NCBI GenBank assembly: GCA_902580215.1
Contig: CACHJT010000007.1
Location: forward strand, 1 to 52,666
Direction: 5' to 3'
Origin: an uncultured Candidatus Actinomarina sp.
GTDB taxonomy: Bacteria > Actinomycetota > Acidimicrobiia > Actinomarinales > Actinomarinaceae
Length of the DNA stretch: 52,666 bases
Shown here: piece by piece, positions 8,661 through 16,605 of the stretch
Layout: each line of letters opens with the position of its first letter
Position numbering within the stretch: the stretch's first letter is position 1
Notes under the pieces: generated by a model
Told to the model about the DNA's origin: nothing
The model's input: only the letters and a program-made list of their open reading frames with translations
Databases searched by the model: none
Program-made: the position numbers and the translations under genes

Positions 8661-9086
8661 ATGAATTCAGGAGTAGATTTTGCAGCGGGTGGGATTGTTC
8701 TTTTGGAACAGAAAATTCTAATTGTAAAAAACAAAAGAGGCGACTCACCAGAAGACGGTGTTTCTTGGTGGGGCTATCCAAAAGGCCATATGGAAGAAGG
8801 GGAAAAGCCTGCAGATGCAGCTATAAGAGAAGTGTTTGAGGAAACAGGGTTCGAAGTAAAATTAAAAAGCAACAAACCAATCGCTGAGTCCAGATACGAA
8901 ATAAGTCGTGATGGAGAAAAGGTTCAAAAAACTGTTTGGTTCTATGAAATGGAAGTTATTGAGTCTTTCAAAAATGAACCTGATGATGAAATTGAGGAAA
9001 TTGCACTAGTTGATTTTGATACCGCTTTTGATTTACTAACCCACGAAGAAGATAAGAAAATTTTAAAATATGTTTTTAACAAATGA
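8661..9086 (+). CDS. Nudix hydrolase (MutT4-like position)
   Basis: A 141-residue protein with a complete Nudix box, GHMEEGEKPADAAIREVFEE, at about 42-61 followed by TGF, with the metal-binding REVFEE intact. It hydrolyses nucleoside diphosphate linked to X; the substrate cannot be predicted. Location divergent from the CCA enzyme matches mutT4 in mycobacterial origin regions. It overlaps the next gene by 17 bases, implying translational coupling. Confidence 0.88.
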   Translation: MNSGVDFAAGGIVLLEQKILIVKNKRGDSPEDGVSWWGYPKGHMEEGEKPADAAIREVFEETGFEVKLKSNKPIAESRYEISRDGEKVQKTVWFYEMEVIESFKNEPDDEIEEIALVDFDTAFDLLTHEEDKKILKYVFNK

Positions 9087-9777
9087 AAAAAAGAAACATA
9101 GCACATGGCAAGGTACTTTTTATACTCGAAAATGGAATGACCAAACGCCTGTTGTTTATTTTGAAAAACTATATGGTGGAAGACCTTTATTAAAGAAGAT
9201 TAATCAACTTGCATTACAAGATAATCTCATCTTTAACTCTTCTATGGTTGATGAGAATAATTCAGCAGTTTGGCAGTCAGCTGGATGGGAGGTTTTAGAA
9301 AAATTAAACGTACTGTCTTTAAATCTAAAAAACATTAAGCAGTCTGATAAAAACATAGAGAATGTTGATGTGTTTACCGATGCAAAAATTCCTGAAGTTC
9401 TCAAACTAGATCAAGACATTTTTGACCCATACTGGCAAAATTCAAGCGCTGCGTTTAAAGAAACAATTGAAAGTTGTGTTCATAATTATTTATTCATCCA
9501 AAAAGCTGATGATGATACGGTTGGTTATGGCATATTAGGTATAACTAGAAATTATGGATTTTTGCAGAGATTTGGAATTGTGAAAAAGTATCAAAATAGA
9601 GGTTTGGGTAAAAAGTTACTCGAAAACATCGTTGCATTCTCAAAACAAAAAAAACTAGTTAATGTTCGCCTAAATACACAAACTCAAAATAAACATGCTC
9701 AGAGTTTGTATTTAAATAATGGATTTGTTTATACAAAGACCAATTTTTTAATTTTGGCAACTAGCAACCATAAATAG
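9070..9777 (+). CDS. GNAT-family N-acetyltransferase
   Basis: A 235-residue protein whose C-terminal half is a GNAT domain: the acetyl-CoA loop is RFGIVKKYQNRGLGKKLLENI (about 172-192, with R/Q-x-x-G-x-G as QNRGLGKK) followed by NTQTQNKHAQSLYLNNGF, as in RimI-like enzymes. The N-terminal half lacks that motif and may be a degenerate second GNAT fold. Acceptor unknown. It occupies the place where many actinobacteria have large membrane proteins and MurJ between the Nudix gene and trxB. Confidence 0.75.
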   Translation: MFLTNEKKKHSTWQGTFYTRKWNDQTPVVYFEKLYGGRPLLKKINQLALQDNLIFNSSMVDENNSAVWQSAGWEVLEKLNVLSLNLKNIKQSDKNIENVDVFTDAKIPEVLKLDQDIFDPYWQNSSAAFKETIESCVHNYLFIQKADDDTVGYGILGITRNYGFLQRFGIVKKYQNRGLGKKLLENIVAFSKQKKLVNVRLNTQTQNKHAQSLYLNNGFVYTKTNFLILATSNHK

Positions 9778-9816
9778 AACTTCATTAATAATCCTCGTTA
9801 GCTTAATATAAGTTCT

Positions 9817-10101
9817 ATGGAACAAGAAGATAGCTTTTTAGAATCCTTTGAGAGTTTGCTAGACACTATTAAAAGATTGGTTGTTAAACCAGTAAAAAGA
9901 GTAACTGGCTTTGCTTCATTGGGTTTCCTTTTAATTGTTTTGCTGTTCTTGTCGTTAATATTTATATTTATAGGAATAATAAAAATTATGCAGGGTTTGG
10001 GGTTGCTCCTCGGAGTTAACCCAACTGGTTTCGCATTTGCTTCTCTGGGTATTCTGTTTTTATTTTTATCAGTTAAAAGTTATTGGAGAAAAAAAGTATG
10101 A
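9817..10101 (+). CDS. small two-helix membrane protein, 94 aa
   Basis: The protein has a charged, acidic start (MEQEDSFLESFE), a basic stretch KPVKRV, then two hydrophobic segments (about 35-58 and 66-87) and a basic end YWRKKV. No family recognised. Its stop overlaps the trxB start codon as ATGA, so the two are translationally coupled. Co-conservation with trxB would be the only functional clue. Confidence 0.6.
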   Translation: MEQEDSFLESFESLLDTIKRLVVKPVKRVTGFASLGFLLIVLLFLSLIFIFIGIIKIMQGLGLLLGVNPTGFAFASLGILFLFLSVKSYWRKKV

Positions 10102-11012
10102 AAAATGTAGCAATAATTGGTTCTGGACCAGCTGGATATACGGCAGGAATTTATGCAGGTAGAGCAAATCTTGAACCAGTGCTTTTTGAAGGACTTGAAT
10201 CTGGCGGTCAGCTAATGCTTACTACCGATGTTGAGAATTATCCTGGTTTTGTTGATGGAATAATGGGCCCTGAGCTAATGCAAGTTTTCAAAGGACAGGC
10301 TGAAAGATTTGGCACAGAAATTAAGACAGAAATTATTGACTCAATTGAAAATATTGATGGAGGTTTTAAGTTAACCAGTAGTAAAGGTGAGTACGAATTT
10401 AAATCTGTAATTATTGCATCGGGTGCGTCAGCCAGGTGGCTTGGCGTTGAGGGTGAAAAAGAACTTCAAGGATATGGTGTTTCTGCTTGTGCAACCTGCG
10501 ATGGATTCTTTTTTAAAGAAAAGGAAGTAGCAGTAGTTGGTGGTGGAGATTCAGCAATGGAAGAGGCTTTGTTTCTAACCAAGTTTGCAACAAAAGTATA
10601 TGTGATACATAGAAGAGATCAGTTTAGAGCTAGTCAAATAATGCAGGATAGGGTTTTAAATCATGAAAAAATTGAAGTTATCTGGAACAGTACTGTTGAA
10701 AAAATTATTGGTGATGGTGCTGTGTCTTCTGTAGTTCTAAAAAATACTGAAGACGGTTCAGAGTCTGAACTTAACTTAGACGGCGTTTTTGTAGCAATTG
10801 GTCATGATCCAAACGTAGAGTTTCTTAACAATTTCGTTGAACTAGATGAAAAGGGATATATAAAAACTGGATTTACAACAGACACTAGTACTTCTGTTCC
10901 TGGGGTCTTTGCAGCAGGAGATGTTGCAGATTCCATATATAGACAAGCAATTACTGCGGCGGGAACTGGATGTCAGGCAGCTATTGATTCTGAAAGATGG
11001 TTAGATCATTAA
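10098..11012 (+). CDS. trxB: thioredoxin reductase (NADPH)
   Basis: A 304-residue flavoprotein with an FAD-binding IIGSGPAGYTAG near the start, the redox-active CATC (131-134), an NADPH loop VVGGGDSAMEEALFL, the HRRD that contacts NADPH phosphate, and the C-terminal FAD motif GVFAAGDVAD. It reduces thioredoxin using NADPH. The ATG at 10098 is preferred over an upstream TTG (10083), because GGAG then stands at proper distance and the family usually begins a few residues before IIGSGPAG. No thioredoxin gene follows, unlike the trxB-trxA pair of other actinobacterial origin regions. Confidence 0.95.
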   Translation: MKNVAIIGSGPAGYTAGIYAGRANLEPVLFEGLESGGQLMLTTDVENYPGFVDGIMGPELMQVFKGQAERFGTEIKTEIIDSIENIDGGFKLTSSKGEYEFKSVIIASGASARWLGVEGEKELQGYGVSACATCDGFFFKEKEVAVVGGGDSAMEEALFLTKFATKVYVIHRRDQFRASQIMQDRVLNHEKIEVIWNSTVEKIIGDGAVSSVVLKNTEDGSESELNLDGVFVAIGHDPNVEFLNNFVELDEKGYIKTGFTTDTSTSVPGVFAAGDVADSIYRQAITAAGTGCQAAIDSERWLDH

Positions 11013-11022
11013 TCAAGAAAAC

Positions 11023-11931
11023 TTGAGTTATATTGATGAATTGTCACCTGATGAACTTTTAGATTTAAGTAACAAAATTCAAGCAGCAGGGTATCAGTTT
11101 CCTTCTGATTCAGTTGAGTGTAAGTCATTAGTAGAGCTTTTTTTAAATGATTACAATATAGAAAAAACTATTTCTAAAGAAAATCTCTGGCTAGAGCTTT
11201 TAAATCATGGTTACGACTTAGGTGATCGAATTCTCAATTTTTCAAATCCTGTATTAAAAGGGTCTGATGTAGAAGAACTTCAAGAAATGTTGTCTCGACT
11301 TGGGTTTTATTCTGAGCCAATCAACTCTGAGTACACAAAGGAGCTAATGAAATCTGTTGAAGCATTTCAAGAAAATCGTGGACTTAGTGTAGATGGTGTT
11401 GTCGGCTTAAATACAGCCATTGAAATTAAAAAATTGATCAGACCAACTTTAGACAAGTCTCTTAATGAAGCGATTAAAGGCTTTAAGCCCGCTAGCTCAG
11501 CGTTGAATGTGTGTATAAACATTGAAAACAACGGCGAGTACAGAGAACAAGTAGTGTTTTATGAATCAATTAAAGAATCTGGAATAGAAAATGGAATGAA
11601 TATTACTTTTGTTTCCGAAGCTGGGGAAGAGATGAGTAAAGAAAATATAATTTCTTTCGTAAATAAAATTAACCCTTCACTTTTCTTAACTTTTGAAAAC
11701 AATGAAACACAGTCCGTAGATTACTTCAAAGGAAAGCACTCTGTAAGTAATATTGGTAAAAAATTAGCTGATGAAATTGGCACAAAATTAAACCTTGATT
11801 CAGTTGGTAAAAACAATATGCTACTCAAAAATACTAAAGCCGTGTCTTTAGTAATAAATGGTAATTTTTACCAAATTAATACCAATACAGTTTTTGATAT
11901 AGTTTCTGAGATTTATTCGGAAATTTTTTGA
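11023..11931 (+). CDS. CwlM-like protein: peptidoglycan-binding domain plus degenerate amidase_3 domain
   Basis: A 302-residue protein with no signal peptide. Residues about 75-125 form a PG_binding_1 repeat (LKGSDVEELQEMLSRLGFY and AFQENRGLSVDGVVGLNTA). The C-terminal 150 residues follow the outline of an N-acetylmuramoyl-L-alanine amidase (amidase_3), but the zinc-binding His of the usual DPGHGG start is missing (CINIENNGEY) and I see no replacement ligands. Position between trxB and parB is that of cwlM, whose mycobacterial product is an inactive cytoplasmic amidase homologue regulating precursor synthesis. Function here is inferred by that analogy. Start is TTG with only a weak ribosome-binding site. 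Confidence 0.65.
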   Translation: MSYIDELSPDELLDLSNKIQAAGYQFPSDSVECKSLVELFLNDYNIEKTISKENLWLELLNHGYDLGDRILNFSNPVLKGSDVEELQEMLSRLGFYSEPINSEYTKELMKSVEAFQENRGLSVDGVVGLNTAIEIKKLIRPTLDKSLNEAIKGFKPASSALNVCINIENNGEYREQVVFYESIKESGIENGMNITFVSEAGEEMSKENIISFVNKINPSLFLTFENNETQSVDYFKGKHSVSNIGKKLADEIGTKLNLDSVGKNNMLLKNTKAVSLVINGNFYQINTNTVFDIVSEIYSEIF

Positions 11932-11933
11932 AA

Positions 11934-12731
11934 CTAATTTAATTTCTCTATAAATTTTTTAAGTGCTTCTATATTTTGAAAGTTCAGATTTACTTTAAAT
12001 GACTTTCCTGATTTTTTAACTTGAACTTTTGAACCTAGCGTGTTTTCAAGATTGCTCTTAAGGTGTAGAACTTCTTCGCTCACAGAAGACTTTCCATTTA
12101 GCTCACTCACCTTATCTTCAACCTGGCGACTATTTAAAGATAAACTAATAATTTCGGAAAGTAATTTGTCTTGTAAGTTTTCATCTAAAACTATTAAAGG
12201 TCTTGCTTGTCCAAAGGAAATCTTTTCTTCTTTTAAAGCTTCTTGAACTTTTTGACTCAGGTTTGAAATGCGTAATAAGTTAGCAATAAATGGTCTGCTT
12301 TTACCAACCAAAAGGCCTATCTCTTTTGCGTTTAAGCCGTATGTTTCTTTTAAACTTTTGTAACCAAGCGCTTCTTCAATGGTATTAAGTTGTGATCTTT
12401 GTACATTTTCCACTAGACCCAAAACTGCTGCATCCTTGTCCGTTACATCTTTTACTAAACAAGGAATTGTTTTTAAACCAGCTGCTTTACTTGCTCGGAG
12501 TCTTCTTTCGCCAGCAATTAATTGATACCTATCATTGCCTAACAATTGAACGATTATGGGTTGGAGTACACCACTTTTTTTAATTGATTCTGAAAGTTCG
12601 CCTAGCTTTTTTTCATCAAAATATGTTCTTGCCTGCGTTTTGCTTTCAGAAATTTTTCCAACTTCAATATCGACTACTTTAAATTCTCTAACATTTGTGT
12701 TTTCTATAAGCGAACTTAGGGATCTTTTCAT
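11934..12731 (-). CDS. parB: chromosome-partitioning protein ParB
   Basis: A 265-residue ParB/Spo0J. The N-terminal CTPase/clamp domain has the GERRLRASKAAG motif (about 95-106), followed by an ENVQRSQLN segment and a helix-turn-helix with YGLNAKEIGLLVGKSRPFIANLLR; the C-terminal region (about 215-265) is the dimer domain. It loads at parS and slides along DNA to organise the origin. Its ATG overlaps the parA stop by four bases. A perfect parS lies about 0.8 kb away in rsmG. Convergent with the CwlM-like gene. Confidence 0.96.
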   Translation of the reverse strand: MKRSLSSLIENTNVREFKVVDIEVGKISESKTQARTYFDEKKLGELSESIKKSGVLQPIIVQLLGNDRYQLIAGERRLRASKAAGLKTIPCLVKDVTDKDAAVLGLVENVQRSQLNTIEEALGYKSLKETYGLNAKEIGLLVGKSRPFIANLLRISNLSQKVQEALKEEKISFGQARPLIVLDENLQDKLLSEIISLSLNSRQVEDKVSELNGKSSVSEEVLHLKSNLENTLGSKVQVKKSGKSFKVNLNFQNIEALKKFIEKLN

Positions 12732-13483
12732 AAGCCAACCTTTTCTAATAATTCATTGCTTAATTCTTCAAATTCAATTCTAGCTTTACTATATTCACTA
12801 AAATCTAATACAGTTTTAGCATAGAACGGACTATCTGCAATTTCAGTTAATTGTGATATATGCGTTGTAAACAACTTATCAGACAGTATTTGTTTTAACT
12901 CTGAAACAAAGTCATGGTAGCTTGCTCGTCTTGTATCAACTTGATTCAGAACTACCCCTAGAAAATGAGGATCTGTATGAGGTACTTCAGAGATTGTTTG
13001 TTTAGCAAATGACATTGCCTGACCAACCCCCTCCACAGCTAAGAACTCTGGTTTACTTGGTATAAAGTAATAATCAGATGTTGAAAGTGCTTCCTGAACT
13101 AAAGAACTCATAGTTGGTGGTGTATCGATAAATACTATATCAAATGTCTTTATGGTCTCATTTTGTCGAATTTTTCTCATCTTTGATCCACCTACTATTT
13201 TTTCTGAATTGTGTTTTTTAATGTCTACATCAGAGGGTATTAGGTATAAATTCTCAAATACTTTTATAGGTTCTATGTTGTTTTCACCTTCTAAAATTTG
13301 AGTTGTTGAGGTGGTTAATTCAGAAGTTTTGTTTTGATTAAGGTACGTTGATACATTTCCTTGAGGGTCTGTATCAATAATTAGTGTTTTTAAGCCTTTT
13401 CTTGAAAGTACGCTTGCAAGGTTGATTACTGTTGTTGTCTTACCAACTCCACCCTTTTGACAAACCACAGCAATTGTTTTCAC
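12728..13483 (-). CDS. parA: chromosome-partitioning ATPase ParA (Soj)
   Basis: A 251-residue ParA-type ATPase: the deviant Walker A KGGVGKTT begins at residue 10, followed by DTDPQGN (switch) and VFIDTPP (Walker B). It binds DNA non-specifically as an ATP dimer and drives origin segregation with ParB. It overlaps both neighbours by four bases (ATGA junctions with rsmG and parB), giving an rsmG-parA-parB transcription unit. Confidence 0.97.
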   Translation of the reverse strand: MKTIAVVCQKGGVGKTTTVINLASVLSRKGLKTLIIDTDPQGNVSTYLNQNKTSELTTSTTQILEGENNIEPIKVFENLYLIPSDVDIKKHNSEKIVGGSKMRKIRQNETIKTFDIVFIDTPPTMSSLVQEALSTSDYYFIPSKPEFLAVEGVGQAMSFAKQTISEVPHTDPHFLGVVLNQVDTRRASYHDFVSELKQILSDKLFTTHISQLTEIADSPFYAKTVLDFSEYSKARIEFEELSNELLEKVGL

Positions 13484-14076
13484 TTAACATTTATAACATC
13501 AATGTGTCTTATATCATCTTTATTAATTTTAAAATTCTCATGTTTCACGTGAAACAGGTTTGAATCGTAATCTAAGTCTTCGCCGTTTGATGAGACCAGA
13601 TATGTGGTGTTTTTATCAGTTTTTAGAGAATTTATTACTTTTTCGCTTGAAATAAAGCATCTAGACACAAAAAAACCGCCTTTTTTAATGCGGTTATACG
13701 CATCGTCCTGAATCGCAGAAATATTATTATTATTGAGTATTTTGATTAATCGTGAAAGTTCAAAAATTCTTTTTTCTTTTACATCAATTAAGTTAACTGT
13801 AATATTTGTAGTAATTCCTATTGAAATTCCAGGTATTCCTCCTCCAGTTCCAAGATCTGAAACTACATCAACCTCACCAGGGAGTTCAGATAATATTTTT
13901 CCAAAATAAAGAGAGTGGATAACGAACTCATCCCATACAAATTGTTTGCTTTTTGGACTAATAAGTCCTGTTTTTATACCGGTATTACAAAGCCAGTCAT
14001 GATAAATGATTAGCTGGTCTAAATTATCACCAACAAGTTGTTTACCCCAGTCAGGAACTTGGGGTTCAAAAGTCAT
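13480..14076 (-). CDS. rsmG: 16S rRNA m7G527 methyltransferase RsmG (GidB)
   Basis: A 198-residue methyltransferase with the SAM-binding SDLGTGGGIPGI (about 70-81) and the GidB-type KKGGFFVSR segment. It methylates G527 of 16S rRNA. The gene contains two embedded nucleic-acid signals: a perfect parS palindrome translated as LFHVKH near the C-terminus, and an AACCGC/GCGGTT hairpin followed by a T-run on the coding strand (13669-13695). Overlaps jag upstream and parA downstream by four bases each. Confidence 0.93.
   Translation of the reverse strand: MTFEPQVPDWGKQLVGDNLDQLIIYHDWLCNTGIKTGLISPKSKQFVWDEFVIHSLYFGKILSELPGEVDVVSDLGTGGGIPGISIGITTNITVNLIDVKEKRIFELSRLIKILNNNNISAIQDDAYNRIKKGGFFVSRCFISSEKVINSLKTDKNTTYLVSSNGEDLDYDSNLFHVKHENFKINKDDIRHIDVINVK
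13541..13556. promoter_or_regulatory. parS centromere site, perfect consensus, inside rsmG
   Basis: TGTTTCACGTGAAACA is the exact 16-base palindromic consensus for ParB binding. It lies in the coding sequence of rsmG, where it encodes part of LFHVKH, about 0.8 kb from parB and 3 kb from the origin. It is the only exact copy I noticed by eye in the window. Confidence 0.93.
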
Positions 14077-14837
14077 TCTTCTTCTTCAGGCGCAAAGACT
14101 ACTGATCTGTAGGGTTCTCTTCCTTCAGAATATGACTTTATTCCTTCAAAATTTGCAGCTGCATCATGTAGGGTTTTACGATCTACAGAGTTCATTGGTT
14201 CTAACATGACTTCCTGCTTGTCTTCTAGTATTTGTTTACTTAGTCTTTCAGCGTAAATAGTAAGTGCTTCTTTACGTTTTAGTGCATAGTCTGCAACATC
14301 AAGTCTGAGTCTGGTTCCTGCACCTGTTTTTCTTTGTACCACTGTTCTGGTTAATTCGTGTAAAGATCTAATGATAAAACCTTTGTCACCAACAAGTGCT
14401 TCTGTTTGCTCTCCGGTAACTTTGACTACTAAATTATCATCTTCCAAACTACCCTCAACATCACCTTTGAGGCCAAAAGACTTGACTAGTCCTTTCAAAA
14501 AATCAATTGAAACCTTGAGTTGTTCGTCTTTATCAGCCTCAACCCTTGGTTTTTTTGAATCATATTGCTTTTTATACCCATTTTTATTGGGGTTTTTGGA
14601 ATTGTTATTTCGATTATTATTGCGTCTTTTGTTTGTATAGTTTCTGGAACCACCGTTTCTAACAGAGACTCTTACAAGCGCTTTTGTGCCACCAACACCA
14701 AATACTCCGCCTTCTGGTTCTCGAAGTATGTTTATGTTTGCTTGAGTTGCATCTTCTAAATTTAATTCGTTTAGACCTGCTTTTATTGCATCATCAATCG
14801 ACCTGGCTTCAACTTCAACCCATTTGTTATTTGCCAC
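14073..14837 (-). CDS. jag: RNA-binding protein Jag/KhpB
   Basis: A 254-residue protein with the three Jag parts: an N-terminal Jag_N domain (VEVEARSIDDAIKAGLNEL, then GVFGVGG), an asparagine/lysine-rich linker (about 70-95), a KH domain around ALVGDKGFIIRSLHELTR, and a C-terminal R3H domain with the motif EPMNSVDRKTLHDAA. It binds RNA with KhpA and affects cell division and envelope growth in other Gram-positives. Start codon overlaps yidC by one base and its stop overlaps rsmG by four. Confidence 0.93.
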   Translation of the reverse strand: MANNKWVEVEARSIDDAIKAGLNELNLEDATQANINILREPEGGVFGVGGTKALVRVSVRNGGSRNYTNKRRNNNRNNNSKNPNKNGYKKQYDSKKPRVEADKDEQLKVSIDFLKGLVKSFGLKGDVEGSLEDDNLVVKVTGEQTEALVGDKGFIIRSLHELTRTVVQRKTGAGTRLRLDVADYALKRKEALTIYAERLSKQILEDKQEVMLEPMNSVDRKTLHDAAANFEGIKSYSEGREPYRSVVFAPEEEE

Positions 14838-15652
14838 TATTTTCTCCTTCTTTTTTTGCGGTTTTTGCGAGGATCTTCTTGAATTGGATTTGACTGTGAA
14901 TCTTCATTGTTTTCCTCTTTTTTATCTTCTTTTTTAACCTCTTCGCGGTCGTCTAGCTTAACAATTAAAGCTTGTTGACCAATTCGAAATATATTTCCAG
15001 TTAAAAAGTAAACAACAAGCCCAGTGGGTAATGTCCAAGATATAAATCCAAAAAATATTGGCATTACTTTACCCACCATTTGCATTTGTTGGGCCTGAGG
15101 ATTGTCGCTTTTACCTGTTTTTTTTGTAATTTGTTGTTGCTGATATAAAGCTGTCAAAATAACAAACAATATCAGTATTAAATATGGAACCCTGTCAACC
15201 CAACCCGCTACTTCTGAGGGTGGGATTTGAAGGTCCATATTAAAAAATGTAAGACTTGTGCTTACTTCAAGATCTTTAAAAAGAACAGAAGTTGAAGGAA
15301 TAAAACTTAGCGGTTCTCTTAAAACTCTAAACAAAGCAAACCATATAGGCATCTGAATGATGAGAGGGAGAATACACCCAAGAGGGTTGATTCCTTTTTC
15401 TTTATACATTGCAGCCATGGCTTTGTTGAGCTCTTCTTTATTGTCCTTATACTGTTTCTGAAGTTTTTTAATATCTGATTGTGCGTCTTGCATTCTTTTA
15501 GTAGATCTGGTTTGTCGAAGTGTAAGAGGGAAAATTATGACGTTAATAATTACAGTTAAAATAGCAATTGCAAACCCATATGAAAGCGTAAAATCATAAA
15601 CATATGAGAGTAAAAACCCAATTGCGAGTGCGAATGGTTCTAATATTGCCAA
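14837..15652 (-). CDS. yidC: membrane protein insertase YidC
   Basis: A 271-residue YidC of the short Gram-positive type. The conserved core begins at ILTVIINVIIFPLTLRQTRS with the groove Arg in LTLRQ, then the cytosolic coiled hairpin RMQDAQSDIKKLQKQYKDNK and NPLGCILPLIIQMPIWFALFR. Five membrane segments are expected. The C-terminus is a basic tail (NRKKRRRK) for ribosome or nucleic-acid contact. Overlaps yidD by 13 bases, a conserved arrangement. There is no lipoprotein signal of the OxaA type. Confidence 0.95.
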   Translation of the reverse strand: MAILEPFALAIGFLLSYVYDFTLSYGFAIAILTVIINVIIFPLTLRQTRSTKRMQDAQSDIKKLQKQYKDNKEELNKAMAAMYKEKGINPLGCILPLIIQMPIWFALFRVLREPLSFIPSTSVLFKDLEVSTSLTFFNMDLQIPPSEVAGWVDRVPYLILILFVILTALYQQQQITKKTGKSDNPQAQQMQMVGKVMPIFFGFISWTLPTGLVVYFLTGNIFRIGQQALIVKLDDREEVKKEDKKEENNEDSQSNPIQEDPRKNRKKRRRK

Positions 15653-15855
15653 TTTTTACCAAATTTCTTATACAAAGGGTTACAAATTGCTATTCTTTTT
15701 AAAACAACAGTGGTGGTTTTAAACAAACTGTTTGTCTCAAGGCTCTCAGTTATTACCTGGGAACAGGTTGGGTAATATAAACAATTACCACTACCTAACC
15801 CGAGGTAGGAAAGCAAAGATCTACAAACCTGGTACAAAACCGTAACAATTTTCAT
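15640..15855 (-). CDS. yidD: membrane protein insertion efficiency factor YidD
   Basis: A 71-residue protein with the YidD signature CLYYPTCSQVITESLE and CNPLYKKFG, near the usual length of 70-90. It lies between rnpA and yidC as is standard. Known role: peripheral membrane protein assisting YidC insertion. Its end overlaps the yidC start by 13 bases, so translation is coupled. Confidence 0.93.
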   Translation of the reverse strand: MKIVTVLYQVCRSLLSYLGLGSGNCLYYPTCSQVITESLETNSLFKTTTVVLKRIAICNPLYKKFGKNWQY

Positions 15856-15864
15856 TTTTATGTC

Positions 15865-16176
15865 TTAAAGCAGTGGATGTCTAGTTAATATTTTTTTGAT
15901 TTCAATTAATTTAAGCTCCGATGCTTTTGAGCTTCCCTCAACCAAAATATCTAAATTTAACTCTGTATCTAAACCCCTAACTGCTTCTTTAATCCTTCTT
16001 TTAAATCTATTCCTGTTTACAGCGTTGGCGTATTTGCTTGAAATGCTGATACCGAGTCTGTTTGTACCAACAATATTCTCTTTTACAAAAACTTTTACGC
16101 CTTTATCTGCAAAGCAGAACTCTTCTTTTCTTAGGTTTTCAAAATGACTTTTTTTATTTAGTGCAGTAAATTTCAC
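15865..16176 (-). CDS. rnpA: ribonuclease P protein component
   Basis: A 103-residue protein with GISISSKYANAVNRNRFKRRIKEAVR, the RNR-type motif that binds the RNase P RNA. It is basic throughout and matches the usual length. Start is GTG at 16176, 7 bases after rpmH ends, as in almost all bacteria. It helps the RNA subunit cleave tRNA 5' leaders. The RNA subunit gene is not in this window. Confidence 0.95.
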   Translation of the reverse strand: MKFTALNKKSHFENLRKEEFCFADKGVKVFVKENIVGTNRLGISISSKYANAVNRNRFKRRIKEAVRGLDTELNLDILVEGSSKASELKLIEIKKILTRHPLL

Positions 16177-16183
16177 TAATAAC

Positions 16184-16318
16184 CTAGGCAGATATAATTT
16201 TACGACCTTTTTTTCTTCTTCTTTTAAGAATTTCGCGACCAGCTCTGGTTCGCATTCTTGATCTAAAACCGTGTTTTCTGCTTCTTTTTCTATTACTAGG
16301 TTGATAAGTTCTTTTCAT
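16184..16318 (-). CDS. rpmH: 50S ribosomal protein L34
   Basis: A 44-residue, strongly basic protein translated as [20 protein letters not shown] followed by [19 protein letters not shown]. This is the complete L34 sequence pattern. It is too short for usual ORF thresholds. It is the first gene leftward from the origin and leads the rpmH-rnpA-yidD-yidC-jag-rsmG-parA-parB unit. Confidence 0.96.
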   Translation of the reverse strand: MKRTYQPSNRKRSRKHGFRSRMRTRAGREILKRRRKKGRKIISA

Positions 16319-16605
16319 TTTTTACCTTTAACTAACAATAAATGAATAGAGTATTTAAACAAACCAAAAATTTTTTTTAATTTCACATGTTCGCGAAAAC
16401 ATTTTTTAACTCGCGAAAAACAAACTAACTAGGATTCTATAACCACAATGAATTGTTGGTTATTTGATAGTTTTCAACATATAATCCTCAGTAAACATTG
16501 GGTTTTTCGAATTATTGATAAACCTTTTGAAAAATTAATATGTTTTTCACACTCTATGAAATTTTTAAACTGTCGTTTAAGTTTAATGAAGTTGTAAGCG
16601 GAGTT
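16319..16605. other. probable origin of replication (rpmH-dnaA intergenic region)
   Basis: A 287-base gene-free, AT-rich segment between divergent rpmH and dnaA, the classic oriC site. It holds an A/T tract at 16366-16382, two TCGCGAAAA motifs exactly 20 bases apart (16391 and 16411), and an imperfect inverted repeat at 16441-16461 (AACCACAAT and ATTGTTGGTT). I find no exact DnaA box TTATCCACA; the nearest is TTTTCAACA at 16471-16479, matching at 7 of 9 positions. The dnaA and rpmH promoters must also lie here. The origin function is inferred from synteny and from the strand switch. Confidence 0.8.

Noticed and set aside
14371-14893. Overlapping plus-strand frames opposite jag and yidC
   Set aside because: They are shadows of the minus-strand genes, which have clear domains and operon overlaps.
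16376-16480. Possible DnaA box cluster in the origin gap
   Set aside because: No TTATCCACA or near-exact copy; only a single 7-of-9 match, reported as weak rather than as a feature.
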